In this document: in pieces, positions 36,001-44,870 of the stretch
Layout: every line of letters begins with the position of its first letter
Position numbering within the stretch: position 1 is the stretch's first letter
NCBI GenBank assembly: GCA_025667525.1
Contig: CM046874.1
Coordinates: 663,480,963-663,544,962 of the forward strand
Origin: Glebionis coronaria
Lineage: Eukaryota; Streptophyta; Magnoliopsida; Asterales; Asteraceae
Length of the DNA: 64,000 bases
Reading direction: 5' to 3'
Made by a program: the position numbers and the translations under genes
Notes under the pieces: generated by a model
Seen by the model: the letters and a program-made list of their open reading frames with translations, nothing else
Told to the model about the DNA's origin: nothing
Databases searched by the model: none

Positions 36001-36471
36001 CTTTTCTCTGATGAATATGATTTACTCTTGCAAGAATGCGTTTCTAAAGATATTATGTGTGCTTATTTTACATCTTGTGCTGATATTGATGAATATTCTG
36101 AAGTTTTATGCCAATATCTTGACAAGATCAAAGAATGTGAACGTCTTGAAATTGAGCTTTCGAAACGGAAAGAAAATGTCGACAAAAAGGCTTTTGAGTT
36201 ACTTCAACACAAAACTGATTTCCTTCAAAGACATTGTCATTCACTTGAACTTGCTTTGCAAAAAGACGTTGGTCGTTTTTCACATGATAATAAATTGCAA
36301 GAAAAACTTTCCCAAACATTTCGAGAACTGAATGAACAGAATCTGGAAATTAAAGAGTTGAAAGCTCAATTACAAGACAGGGACAGAGCGATAGCAGAGT
36401 TGCAGAAACTCATTGCTAAAATGGGTGGAAAAATTGTGGAACCTAGCATTAAGAAAAATATTGTTAGATAA
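33055..36471 (+). CDS. gag: Y Gag, long form, 1138 residues
   Basis: ATG at 33055 after the leader. The N domain matches the copia Gag (UBN2-type) family: PPMLVAGRYAQWQSRFLRYL, EKEAIYMILSGIGDDIYSTV, QEMWTAIERLQQGESLNKQD, YYSRFYKMMNDM, FLQQLQPEW. A Ser-rich linker leads to one zinc knuckle, CYNCQGYGHMAKEC, near residue 424. From about residue 590 to 1130 the protein is long, Glu/Lys/Gln-rich and coiled-coil-like (KELEGYKGS, LEQKLSMTTTD, LEIELSKRKENV). The frame stops at TAA 36469 but continues open in the same frame, so the stop looks acquired. Gag forms the particle and packages RNA. Possibly still made as a shortened protein. Confidence 0.85.
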   Translation: MDSTAEYRVTNNNIMVAGNKERPPMLVAGRYAQWQSRFLRYLDTRPNGDALRQCINHGPYVFSEIDVPYTPATDTCPEVPATKKKETLSDLTPEKRAWHDAEKEAIYMILSGIGDDIYSTVDACPTTQEMWTAIERLQQGESLNKQDVKTNLFWNISKFTALDGESIESYYSRFYKMMNDMTRNNLEVSTMQVNVQFLQQLQPEWTRFVTLVKQQKQLDKVNYHTLFDILKQFQHEANEIRAERVAKTANPLALLTTTQNVQDRRSRAPKPYSSPSSSPQYSTSSKSSSSIRSRDKAPRATSPPSESSSEEDSDEDQAQKNREMKQQIAFIMKTYQKIYKPTNNNLRTSSNTKNRYVASPPRYDTRRRGESPSRYDRHNPTHVEGSARYDRQTAKYDTQRIAAATGNRETVGNQVVQQSGIQCYNCQGYGHMAKECRKPKRVRDSSYHKEKMLLCKKMEAGVKLSAEEGVMLDDTDDEASDQELEAHYSYMAHVEEVLKVTEDDNGPIFDTEPIDKVHTSDEYNVFGDIPKHSDLPNAINDTCMMETVDSNTTPDSSDMCNNESEDDQHANEYDEEERIALANLIATLQKDVTENKKSQKQLKMANATLTQSFEECKAALIKSTEMTESYRDELLQKTKELEGYKGSALKSQKDDFENKYNTTLELLAKEKRQYNVFLMDERQKTYLANTKVNELEQKLSMTTTDSAKILEDKKQEIDALKQDFKSRYDKETEKVTKLEAQVDFLKNVVYKTHDSIQSVRMLAPPSMFKGQASFASPEYLAKAQAANPHLYLDETERTDLDCMPLSANSEETALWDADSQPSVNKEFVKPYNYAYENSLYGLFHKQTQQSREEVFLECRQKRIQWKKVFATKKTNVSKFINYLPLDASKSKSRQIFGFLTHYIDNIKSIVDNDWKQRQNDEWKKPIPQDITVLVKQILIPNAATLKENVLKFESLIRSEMFDDLQYVESLEKAIDDLQMDKSLFSDEYDLLLQECVSKDIMCAYFTSCADIDEYSEVLCQYLDKIKECERLEIELSKRKENVDKKAFELLQHKTDFLQRHCHSLELALQKDVGRFSHDNKLQEKLSQTFRELNEQNLEIKELKAQLQDRDRAIAELQKLIAKMGGKIVEPSIKKNIVR

Positions 36472-37458
36472 CCCAATGCCTCTAAAGAGAATAGATCCTC
36501 TATCTTGGGAAAACCATCTGCTTTATCTAATTCCTCGTTTGCAAAACCTGTGTTTGCCCCCAAGATGGATGGAAAGGAAAGGTTACCACAAGCTCAACCC
36601 ATAAGGAATCCTGTAGCACCAAGCGTTAAGCAAAATAATGTGATTAAACCAGGGATGTATAGAATGCCCACTAAGCCCACAAACAAAGATACTCACTCGC
36701 CTCAGACTTCTAGAAACACTAATATTCGTGTGTCTTCTACTACAGGAATAGTCTCCACTACTAGTGTTAGCCGGCCTCAGCTTAAGAGCACTCAAGAGAA
36801 TGATAAGGTCTGGAAACACAAGAATCAAGGGAAGATGAAGCAAGTAGAAGAACACCCTAGGAATTTGAATGTTTTTAAGAATAAAAAGTCTGTTATCGCA
36901 TGTAATGACGATCTGAATGCTGTAAATTATTTGAATGCTATGAATGTGAAATTTGTTTGTGTCAAATGTGGCAAGTGTGCTAATGCTAATCATTCTATGT
37001 GTGCTATAAATAAAGTCAAAGGCGTAGATACTAGAACTAAGAAGCAAGTTGCAATGCCTATTAGAGCTAGTAAACCCAAACGCAAAGTGAACCATTCTGG
37101 TGCAACCCCCACTAAGAACAGTAATGCATCAGACTCCACCACTAAGAATCCTAGAAGCAAAATTAAGGAATTATATGAGTCTGCCAGTAAGTCTTGGAAA
37201 TGGTGGTTTGCTAATCAATGTCCTCCCGGATATAAATGGATGCCTAAAGTTAGGACAGAAAATGTGAAAACGAGTGTTAGTTTGCCTTTAAATGTTGATA
37301 AGGACACTAATGATTCTACTATCACAACTACTGTGGTATCCAATTTAGCAAATGCTCCATCGTGTTCTAACTCTTCTGCAGGTGATACAAATAATTCTCT
37401 TCATAATGGACTTCGGATGCACGAAGCACATGACGGGGAATCTCAAGCTTCTAATTAA
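36472..37458 (+). pseudogene. gag: Y Gag C-terminal extension beyond in-frame stop
   Basis: Same frame as 33055-36471, separated from it only by one TAA. First ATG at 36505. Contains a basic Ser/Thr/Pro-rich region, a Cys/His cluster (CVKCGKCANANHSMC) and an aromatic patch (SWKWWFANQCPPGYKWMP). It runs past the point where pol starts in another frame and ends at 37456-37458. Without readthrough or an internal start it would not be translated. Confidence 0.75.
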
Positions 37459-40400
37459 CTTCGTGGAGAAGTTCCTAGGTACGGTCCGATTCGGAAATGA
37501 TCAATTTGCACCGATCCTAGGATATGGAGATTTGGTTCAGGGGAATATCACGATTAAAAGGGTCTACTACGTCGAAGGGCTCAATCACAATCTTTTCTCG
37601 GTTGGTCAATTCTGTGATGCGGATTTGGAAGTTGCTTTCAGAAAGAAGACATGTTTTGTTCGTGATTATGATGGGAATGACTTACTTACCGGTACACGGG
37701 GTACTGATCTTTACACAATTTCACTTCAAGACACAACTTCATCAACTCCAATTTGCTTCATGGCTAAAGCTTCAACGACTCAGGCATGGTTATGGCATCA
37801 ACGTCTTTCTCATCTCAACTTTGATACCATTAACTTGCTTTCCAAGAAAGATATTGTGAGAGGCCTTCCAAGCTTGAAATTCATCAAAGATCATCTTTGT
37901 TCTTCTTGTGAACTTTGTAAAGCTAAACGAAGTAGCTTCAAAACAAAGACAACACCAAGCTCTAAAGGACGGTTAGATCTTCTTCACATGGATCTGTGTG
38001 GTCCAATGCGTGTTCAGAGTATCAATGGAAAGAAATATATTCTGGTAATTGTCGATGATTACTCAAGGTACACATGGACTCACTTCTTGAGGTCCAAGGA
38101 TGAAACACCCGACGTTCTCATCAGCTTCCTAAAATTGATACAACGTGGTCTTCAAGCTCAAGTTAAAGTGGTTCGTACTGACAGAGGTACAGAATTTTTG
38201 AATTCTACTCTGAGAAAGTATTTTGAAGCCGAAGGGATTGAACATGAAACATCTATTGCTCGAACACCCGAACAAAACGGCGTTGTTGAAAGACGAAACC
38301 GTACTTTGGTTGAAGCTTCTCGAACATTATTATCCGCTTCAAAACTTCCACTATACTTTTGGGCCGAAGCCGTGTCAACCGCATGCTACACACAAAACCG
38401 CTCCTTAATTATCCCAAGACACAAAAAGACACCATATCACATAATTCATGATCGAAAACCTTCACTCAAACACCTTCATGTTTTTGGATGTACTTGTTAC
38501 ATTATACGAGATGGTGAAAATTTGGATAAGATGAAAGAAAAAGGTGATGCATGTATTCTTGTGGGATATGCAACTCAGTCTAAGGGATATAGAGTGTTCA
38601 ACAAAAGAACAAAATTGATTGTCGAGACAATTCACATCCGATTTGATGAATCTCAAGAGATGGAACTTGAACAAAACAGTTTAAGTCCCGATCCACAACG
38701 ACAAACGACTTCCGTTCACAACCGCACGGAACTCGGAACTCAAGACCACAGCAATGAACCGTCAAGTTCAACGCTGGTTCCAGAGAATGTTCCTAGAGCT
38801 GATATGACAGTCGACACGACCATTGAAGAGTTGGAAATGTTATATGGACCAATGTATGATGAATATTTCACGGGGGAGAAACAAGTTGTATCGAAGTCTT
38901 CCGCTGTCACTCATGATAAGAATGATGATACCGATCATCGTCAACAACCGGATACAACTTCATCTACTTCAACACGGGTTGCTGCAGATTTACCTCCTCA
39001 GAATATTACTTCAACAATCGATCCTACAACATCCACAACTACTGTCATTGCTCCAGAGAACACAAATCAAGCAGACAATGCATTATCTGACGAAGACGAA
39101 TTCATCAACCCATTCGGTACACCGGTACACGAAACTGGAGAGTCTTCTACTCGCCATGTTGATCCGTCAAATATGCATACTTTCTATCAACGACATCCTT
39201 CAACACATCATTGGACCCGAGATCATCCTTTGGTTCATGTCATTAGAAACCCTTCACAGCCCGTTCGTACAAGACGACAGCTTGAAACCGATGGCGATGT
39301 TTGTATGTTCGCACTCGCCGTGAGTACTGCTGAACCGAAAAACATCAAAGAAGCCATGGCTGATCATGCTTGGATTGAATCGATGACGGATGAACTTCAA
39401 CAGTTTGAAAGACTTAAAGTCTGGGAACTGGTTGACAGACCATACGATGTAACACCATTAAATCTTCGATGGATCTGGAAAAACAAGATGGATGAAGAGA
39501 ACACGACCATCAAGAATAAATCTAGGCTAGTGGCTAAAGGGTATGGACAGAAAGAGGGTATTGATTTCGAAGAATCATTTGCACCAGTAGCTCGAATGGA
39601 AGCGGTCAGGATTTTTCTTGCTTATGCTGCACATAAGGGATTCATCGTTTATCAAATGGACGTAAAGACGACGTTTCTTAACGGTCCTTTGAAGGAAGAA
39701 GTTTATGTCACGCAGCCGGAAGGATTCGTCAATCCTCATTATCCTGACAAGGTGTATCGTCTCCACAAAGCACTATATGGACTCAAGCAAGCTCCAAGGG
39801 CGTGGTACGACGAGCTCTCGAAATTTCTGGTCTCCAAAGGTTTCTCAAAAGGTTCCATTGATTTAACTTTGTTCACTTATAAATATGGGACTGACATTCT
39901 GCTTGTGCAAATTTATGTTGATGACATTATTTTCGGGTCTACAAACCCAAAACTTTCAAAATGGTTTGAAAAAGTAATGCACAGCAGATTTGAAATGTCT
40001 ATGATGGGCGAACTAAAATTCTTTCTAGGAATTCAAGTTCACCAATCCCCAAGTGGTATCTTCATTAACCAAGCTAAGTATTGTCAAGAGATAATCAAAA
40101 AGCATGGTATGACATCATGTGACCCCGTTGGGACAGCATTATCAACCACATCCCTAGATGCTGATTTGGAGGGATTACCCATAGATCAAACGAGATATCG
40201 TTCCATGATCGGGTCCCTCATGTACTTGACAGCAAGCAGACCTGATATTCATCATGCTACATGCTATTGTGCACGATATCAAGCACGACCCACTGAAAAG
40301 CACCTCAAGGAGGTTAAACGGATCTTTCGGTACCTTAAGAATACCATTCACATGGGACTCTGGTATCCGAGGGAAACCGGTTTCTTTCTAACGACCTATT

Positions 40401-40459
40401 CAGATTCTGATCATGCAGGGTGTCTTGATACACGTAAAAGTACTTCGGGTGGTGCATAA
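37352..40459 (+). CDS. pol: Y Pol: protease, integrase, RT (1035 codons)
   Basis: Pol frame is +1 relative to gag; real entry is probably at CTGCAG|GTG (37376-37384). Protease has [11 protein letters not shown], so the usual DSG/DTG triad is DFG, which should impair catalysis. Integrase: [11 protein letters not shown] with CSSCELC (HHCC), then [15 protein letters not shown] and [10 protein letters not shown] for the DDE triad. [58 protein letters not shown] (about 39916). RNase H begins at [10 protein letters not shown] and is cut by TAA at 40457-40459, right after STSGGA. Apart from that stop the block is undamaged. Confidence 0.85.
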   Translation: MLHRVLTLLQVIQIILFIMDFGCTKHMTGNLKLLINFVEKFLGTVRFGNDQFAPILGYGDLVQGNITIKRVYYVEGLNHNLFSVGQFCDADLEVAFRKKTCFVRDYDGNDLLTGTRGTDLYTISLQDTTSSTPICFMAKASTTQAWLWHQRLSHLNFDTINLLSKKDIVRGLPSLKFIKDHLCSSCELCKAKRSSFKTKTTPSSKGRLDLLHMDLCGPMRVQSINGKKYILVIVDDYSRYTWTHFLRSKDETPDVLISFLKLIQRGLQAQVKVVRTDRGTEFLNSTLRKYFEAEGIEHETSIARTPEQNGVVERRNRTLVEASRTLLSASKLPLYFWAEAVSTACYTQNRSLIIPRHKKTPYHIIHDRKPSLKHLHVFGCTCYIIRDGENLDKMKEKGDACILVGYATQSKGYRVFNKRTKLIVETIHIRFDESQEMELEQNSLSPDPQRQTTSVHNRTELGTQDHSNEPSSSTLVPENVPRADMTVDTTIEELEMLYGPMYDEYFTGEKQVVSKSSAVTHDKNDDTDHRQQPDTTSSTSTRVAADLPPQNITSTIDPTTSTTTVIAPENTNQADNALSDEDEFINPFGTPVHETGESSTRHVDPSNMHTFYQRHPSTHHWTRDHPLVHVIRNPSQPVRTRRQLETDGDVCMFALAVSTAEPKNIKEAMADHAWIESMTDELQQFERLKVWELVDRPYDVTPLNLRWIWKNKMDEENTTIKNKSRLVAKGYGQKEGIDFEESFAPVARMEAVRIFLAYAAHKGFIVYQMDVKTTFLNGPLKEEVYVTQPEGFVNPHYPDKVYRLHKALYGLKQAPRAWYDELSKFLVSKGFSKGSIDLTLFTYKYGTDILLVQIYVDDIIFGSTNPKLSKWFEKVMHSRFEMSMMGELKFFLGIQVHQSPSGIFINQAKYCQEIIKKHGMTSCDPVGTALSTTSLDADLEGLPIDQTRYRSMIGSLMYLTASRPDIHHATCYCARYQARPTEKHLKEVKRIFRYLKNTIHMGLWYPRETGFFLTTYSDSDHAGCLDTRKSTSGGA

Positions 40460-40485
40460 TTTCTAGGTCAAGACAAGCTTGTGGG

Positions 40486-40893
40486 ATGGTCTCCAAGAAG
40501 CAGGATTGCACGTCACTTTCATCAGCCGAAGCGGAGTATGTGTCTCTATCTGCGTGTTGTGCTCAAGTTCTTTGGATGAGAACACAACTCACGGATTATG
40601 GCTTCCATTTTGATAAAGTACCTATGTACTGTGACTCAAAGTCGGTCATAGCCATCTCCTGCAATCCGGTTCAGCATTCCCGCACGAAGCACATTGATGT
40701 CAGATATTACTTCATTAAGGAACAAGTTGAAAGAGGTATTGTTGAATTATACTTTGTTGGAACTGATTACCAATTAGTTGACTTGTTTACAAAAGCTCTT
40801 TCGAAAGAGAGGTTTGCGTATCTAGTTAGACAAATTGGTATGAGATGTTTGACTCCAGCAGAACCGGAGGTTCTGGCAAAGAAGCCTGCTTGA
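40486..40893 (+). pseudogene. pol: Y RNase H C-terminal part, out of frame
   Basis: Continues RNase H in a different frame from 37352-40459: SKKQDCTSLSSAEAEYVSLS, CCAQVLWMRTQLTDYGFHF, PMYCDSKSVIAISC, HIDVRYYFIKEQVERGIVEL, DLFTKAL. The switch lies between 40460 and 40486, so Y has both a stop and a frameshift here. Ends at 40893. Confidence 0.85.
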
Positions 40894-43440
40894 TTCATCT
40901 ATCAAACATCTATCTGTAAATATTAATGAAAAAGAAAAATACAAAATTAAAAAAAAAATCTTTGAAAATCCAAAAATATTCTTCTCGACATGTCTTTCAG
41001 TATCGATAATATGGACGTACCTAGAAATGTCACTCAATAATGACACGGGTGCGTACATAAAGCTCGAATGAAAGTTGTAAATATTTTTCAAAACATGTCA
41101 TTTCTATCTTTTCAAACGGAAATTGTCTATTTTGGACAATATTTCCAACAACGGATAGAGCAATCTATCACGGGTTGAGCTTATCACAAAACATTCAACG
41201 TTTTGAGCTCAACACAATGGCTTGTAATCACTTTCAGATTGCAACCCGGATCTAAATTCACGGGGGAGTGTACGCTTTTGTACTCTTACCCTTAGCAAAA
41301 GAAGTTAAATCTTCTTACACTTGAGTGGATTCGTCAAGACATTCAAAGTCTATGAACTCCAGTTTATGCTTTAGAAAAACCTTTTCGTCAAAAAGAATTG
41401 ATTTTTCAAAAAGCGTTGAACACAATTTTTTCAAGAATTTCTCAATGATATTCAAAATCTTTCAAAAATTGTGTGTTCAACAACTCCTATCCTCAAAAGT
41501 TTAATGTGGATCAAATCCTCGTAATGACAATTCCATTGGATCAATTTTTGAGGGGGAGCAATTCAACTTCATGCAAAAGATTAACACATCTTTCTCCCGA
41601 AGATTTTCAAGACTATTTTTCAAAATATATTTTAATCAAATTTGGTATCTCTAATATCAAAAGATTTTATATATTAGAGATAGGGGGAGAAAATGTGATT
41701 AAAATGTGATCTATAAGACTCAAGCACTTTAACTCTTACCCACATGTGCGAAACACTTTCGATTATCGATGCACATGTGAAGGGGGAGCATTTCTGAAAC
41801 GACAAAACTAGCAAGGTGTTAAATGTTTTTTCAAACACTTTGTTAGAATTTAAAGTGGTTTTCATGGTTACGATCAAATACCCACAACATCTTTAATTCA
41901 CGACGTTATTGGTGTCAAAAGGGTGGTTAGGTTTAAGTCCTATGATCCAACCAGAACCGGAGGGATCTTCCCAGGGACAATCCAATAGATTATTAGAAGT
42001 CCTTAGGAAAGATGGAGTAGAATGTGAACGTAGCTGAATGCCGACTAAGTACTGATGCTAGCACTGGAACAATCACAACAAGGTGCTAGTAATGATGTCT
42101 TGGTAAGCATTGAAGGGGTTGAAGAATGAAAAAGAAATGTAAGGATAAAGGGCTAAAGAAAGAAGCCCTCCATACAACTTAGGCAGAAACCGGGTCAACC
42201 CATCATGAAGACAAACTCATCATGGACCCAGTGATGTGAAGCACAACCCTTTCCTAGCTACTCAGGCTTCTCTCAAAAGAAGTTTGTTTTATTGTCACGG
42301 ATATCAACACGAACTCTATTGACTTTCTCACTCCGAGATAGTTGATATTGAATAGGTGGCATCTGCTCCAGCCTCCGACCACTAAAAGTGCACAAATCGA
42401 GTCTAGAGCCAAGAGATCAATCAAATCTCGTTAGGACACACGGATGAAGATCAAGAGAGTCCTACGCTATATCCTTGCGATATTGCTAGAACACTCAGAG
42501 TGATACTACTTAGTATTCACAATGATGAGTGGAAATCCTTCCAGTGTTAACATCAAACAGCACTGCGGTAGGTCATATGCAAGATTCTTTATGAATTGAA
42601 CATATGTAAAACTAAAAAGCAACAGTGGTTTGATTCTGAATTGATTCAAACTCGTTTCAGGTTTCTACGCAATATCTTTATGGTCTTGCCAGAACATTCA
42701 GAGTGATATTTATTAATATTCACAGTGACGAATGGAAATCCTTCTAGCATCAACATCAAACAGCGCTACGGTAGGTGACTTGTGAGATTCTTATGAATCA
42801 AACTTGTGTCAACTGGAAAGCAACAATGGTAAGATTCTTCATGAATCAAACTTGTTCCAAGAATTTGAATTGACGACTTTAATCAAGCGGATATTTATCC
42901 AATTGATTCACTCTTTATGTTCGCAGTCTTGCTTTGAGACGGTCGAGTAAAGAGAACGGCTAGTACTGCCGCGAAACCCTGTCAAGGAGATTCTTAATTG
43001 AATCTACCTGATTACAGGTATGATATTTAATATCGTATAACGGTCTTCACCGACCGGAGGTAAAACGCTACCGATTTAGGACGAATGTCAAAGCCATTCA
43101 GTCCGTGTCTATGTTTTGTCTCGAGAAGGTGGCGTCACGGTGTACTCAACAAAGTCAAAGATTCACAACCACATATTCATGCCCAAAGACTTATCCAACA
43201 ATTGATAGTGTGAGCATGTGGATAAAGACACAAGATCACAAGATGGCAAAGACAAGTCAAGAATGATTTGAAGATCTCAAGACTTAAAGACAAAGTCGAA
43301 AGACAATGACAAAGGTTCAAAGATCACAGCATGAAGGAACAAAACTACTGTTACACGTTCAAGACTCATTTATGACGAAATTCATAAATCTCCATTGGAA
43401 TCCAAATATCAAAGAGGAATGACCTCACATTGGGGGAGAT
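40894..43440 (+). repeat. 3' noncoding tract of Y
   Basis: 2.5 kb between pol and the 3' LTR, with no conserved ORF. From about 41690 it is the intact reference copy of the tract found at 1, 2190 and 20963. It has GGGGGAGCA purine boxes near 41552 and 41783, the AACCGGAGG block at 41956, two ~200-bp units (GAGTGATA at 42498 and 42701) and the final polypurine run at 43431-43440. Such tracts are typical of large copia groups; function unknown. Confidence 0.75.
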
Positions 43441-43823
43441 TGTTAGCCTCAAAATATTGAGTCAAACAAGAATGTTCGGTCATAGGTTTCTATTGTAATA
43501 TTTATTAGAACGTTGTAATAAGTAGTTATTTAGTCGTGATTCACGGGCTTGGATTTAAACTAATTAAAGTCCAAAAGACAAGCCCGGCCCAATATATAGT
43601 CCATTAAAGCCCGCATGTGGGTGGACTATATATACTACCCTCCTAGCATGTTAGGAGGGTGGATGGTCATTTGTAACAACTTCTTTTCTTAATCTAATCT
43701 CACCAAGTTAATCATCTCCTTTCTACTTTCTCTCACTACCTTCTCTCTCTAGGAATTCATCTCTTCTTCATCTATTTTCTTTCTCTCTTCATTGCTTAAT
43801 CATCACAAATATTTGGGACAACA
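43441..43823 (+). repeat. 3' LTR of Y
   Basis: 383 bp; one base differs from the 5' LTR (G at 43587). Followed by the target duplication AGTTT and then M integrase on the minus strand. Confidence 0.95.
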
Positions 43824-43828
43824 AGTTT

Positions 43829-44870
43829 TTCCATGGCGCTTACGAATGATAGAGCACTTTTGGGTATAACACGCGATGGCCACTGCTTCAGCCCATAAGA
43901 ATAAAGGAGCATTCACATAAATCAACATAGTTCTAGCAGCTTCCATTAGTGTACGGTTACGTCTTTCCACGACACCGTTTTTTGTGGAGTGTGAGCAACG
44001 AAGTTTCATGTGAAATACCGACCTCTTCATAATAGTCTCGTAAAGTTTGATTAACGAACTCAGTTCCATTATCAGTGCGAATGCGGCGAACAATAGCACT
44101 AAGACGAACTTGGATCATCTTTAAGAAAGTAATAATATAATTCGGTGCTTGATTCTTGGATGCTAAAAACTTTACCCATGTAAACCTTGAGAAATCATCC
44201 ACCATGACGAGGATGTATTTTCTACCACTCACACTAGCCGTACGCATTGGCCCGCAAAGATCCATGTGCAAAAGATACAGTGGTTCTTGGTTGGTGTCTT
44301 CATCTTTAGGTTTGTATGATTTCTTGGTGCTTTTCCCCAAAGAACACGCAGAACATAAATGATCCTTGTCGAACTTAAGTTTTGGAAGACCACGAACCAG
44401 TTCGTTTTTAGCCAAATGGTTTATAGCATCAAAGTTAATATGAGATAACCAACGATGCCACAACCATGACTTGGTCTTAGATGCTTTGGAAAGAAGGCAT
44501 ACAGGAGAGGCGGCCATCATGTTTTGAATAGACAGTGTGTAGAGATTATCCCCCGAGAACCCTTTAACAAATCATTTCCTGCAAGATCGCGAATAAAGCA
44601 AGTATGTTGTCGAAAAGCAACCTCAAGGTTTGAATCGAAAAATTTTCCCACTGAAAATAAATTATGACCAAGTCCCTCCACATAATATACCCTTGAAATC
44701 GTAACATTACCAATTTGGTATTCACCATAACCAATGATCTTCGCAATATGGTCGTTGCCGAATTTAACCGTTCCTAGAAAATTGCTGACAAAATTTCTGA
44801 GCATCGAGCGGTTTCCGATCATATGCTTTGAGCATCCAGCGTCCAAGTACCAGAGGATGATTTGGACCAC
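43829..44870 (-). pseudogene. pol: M pol: protease and integrase N part, broken
   Basis: Minus strand from 44870. Protease reads LWYLDAGCSKHM, so the catalytic triad is DAG rather than DSG. Then VYYVEGLGHNLFSVGKF; frame changes near 44520. Integrase: [48 protein letters not shown] second frame change occurs near 43990-44000 before [18 protein letters not shown] and FLWAEAVAIACYTQ. The gene is then split by Y after RKRHGK. Confidence 0.8.

Larger units (their letters stand above)
31745..43823 (+). mobile_element. Element Y: complete young copia retrotransposon, 12.1 kb
   Basis: 5' LTR 31745-32127 and 3' LTR 43441-43823 are both 383 bp with TG...CA ends and one difference (A at 31891, G at 43587). 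Target duplication AGTTT at 31740-31744 and 43824-43828. Primer site, long leader, gag, pol, a 2.5-kb 3' tract and polypurine run TGGGGGAGAT (43431-43440) are all present. It lies in M's integrase gene. Near-identical LTRs mean a recent insertion, yet gag and RNase H carry stops and a frame change. Confidence 0.95.
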
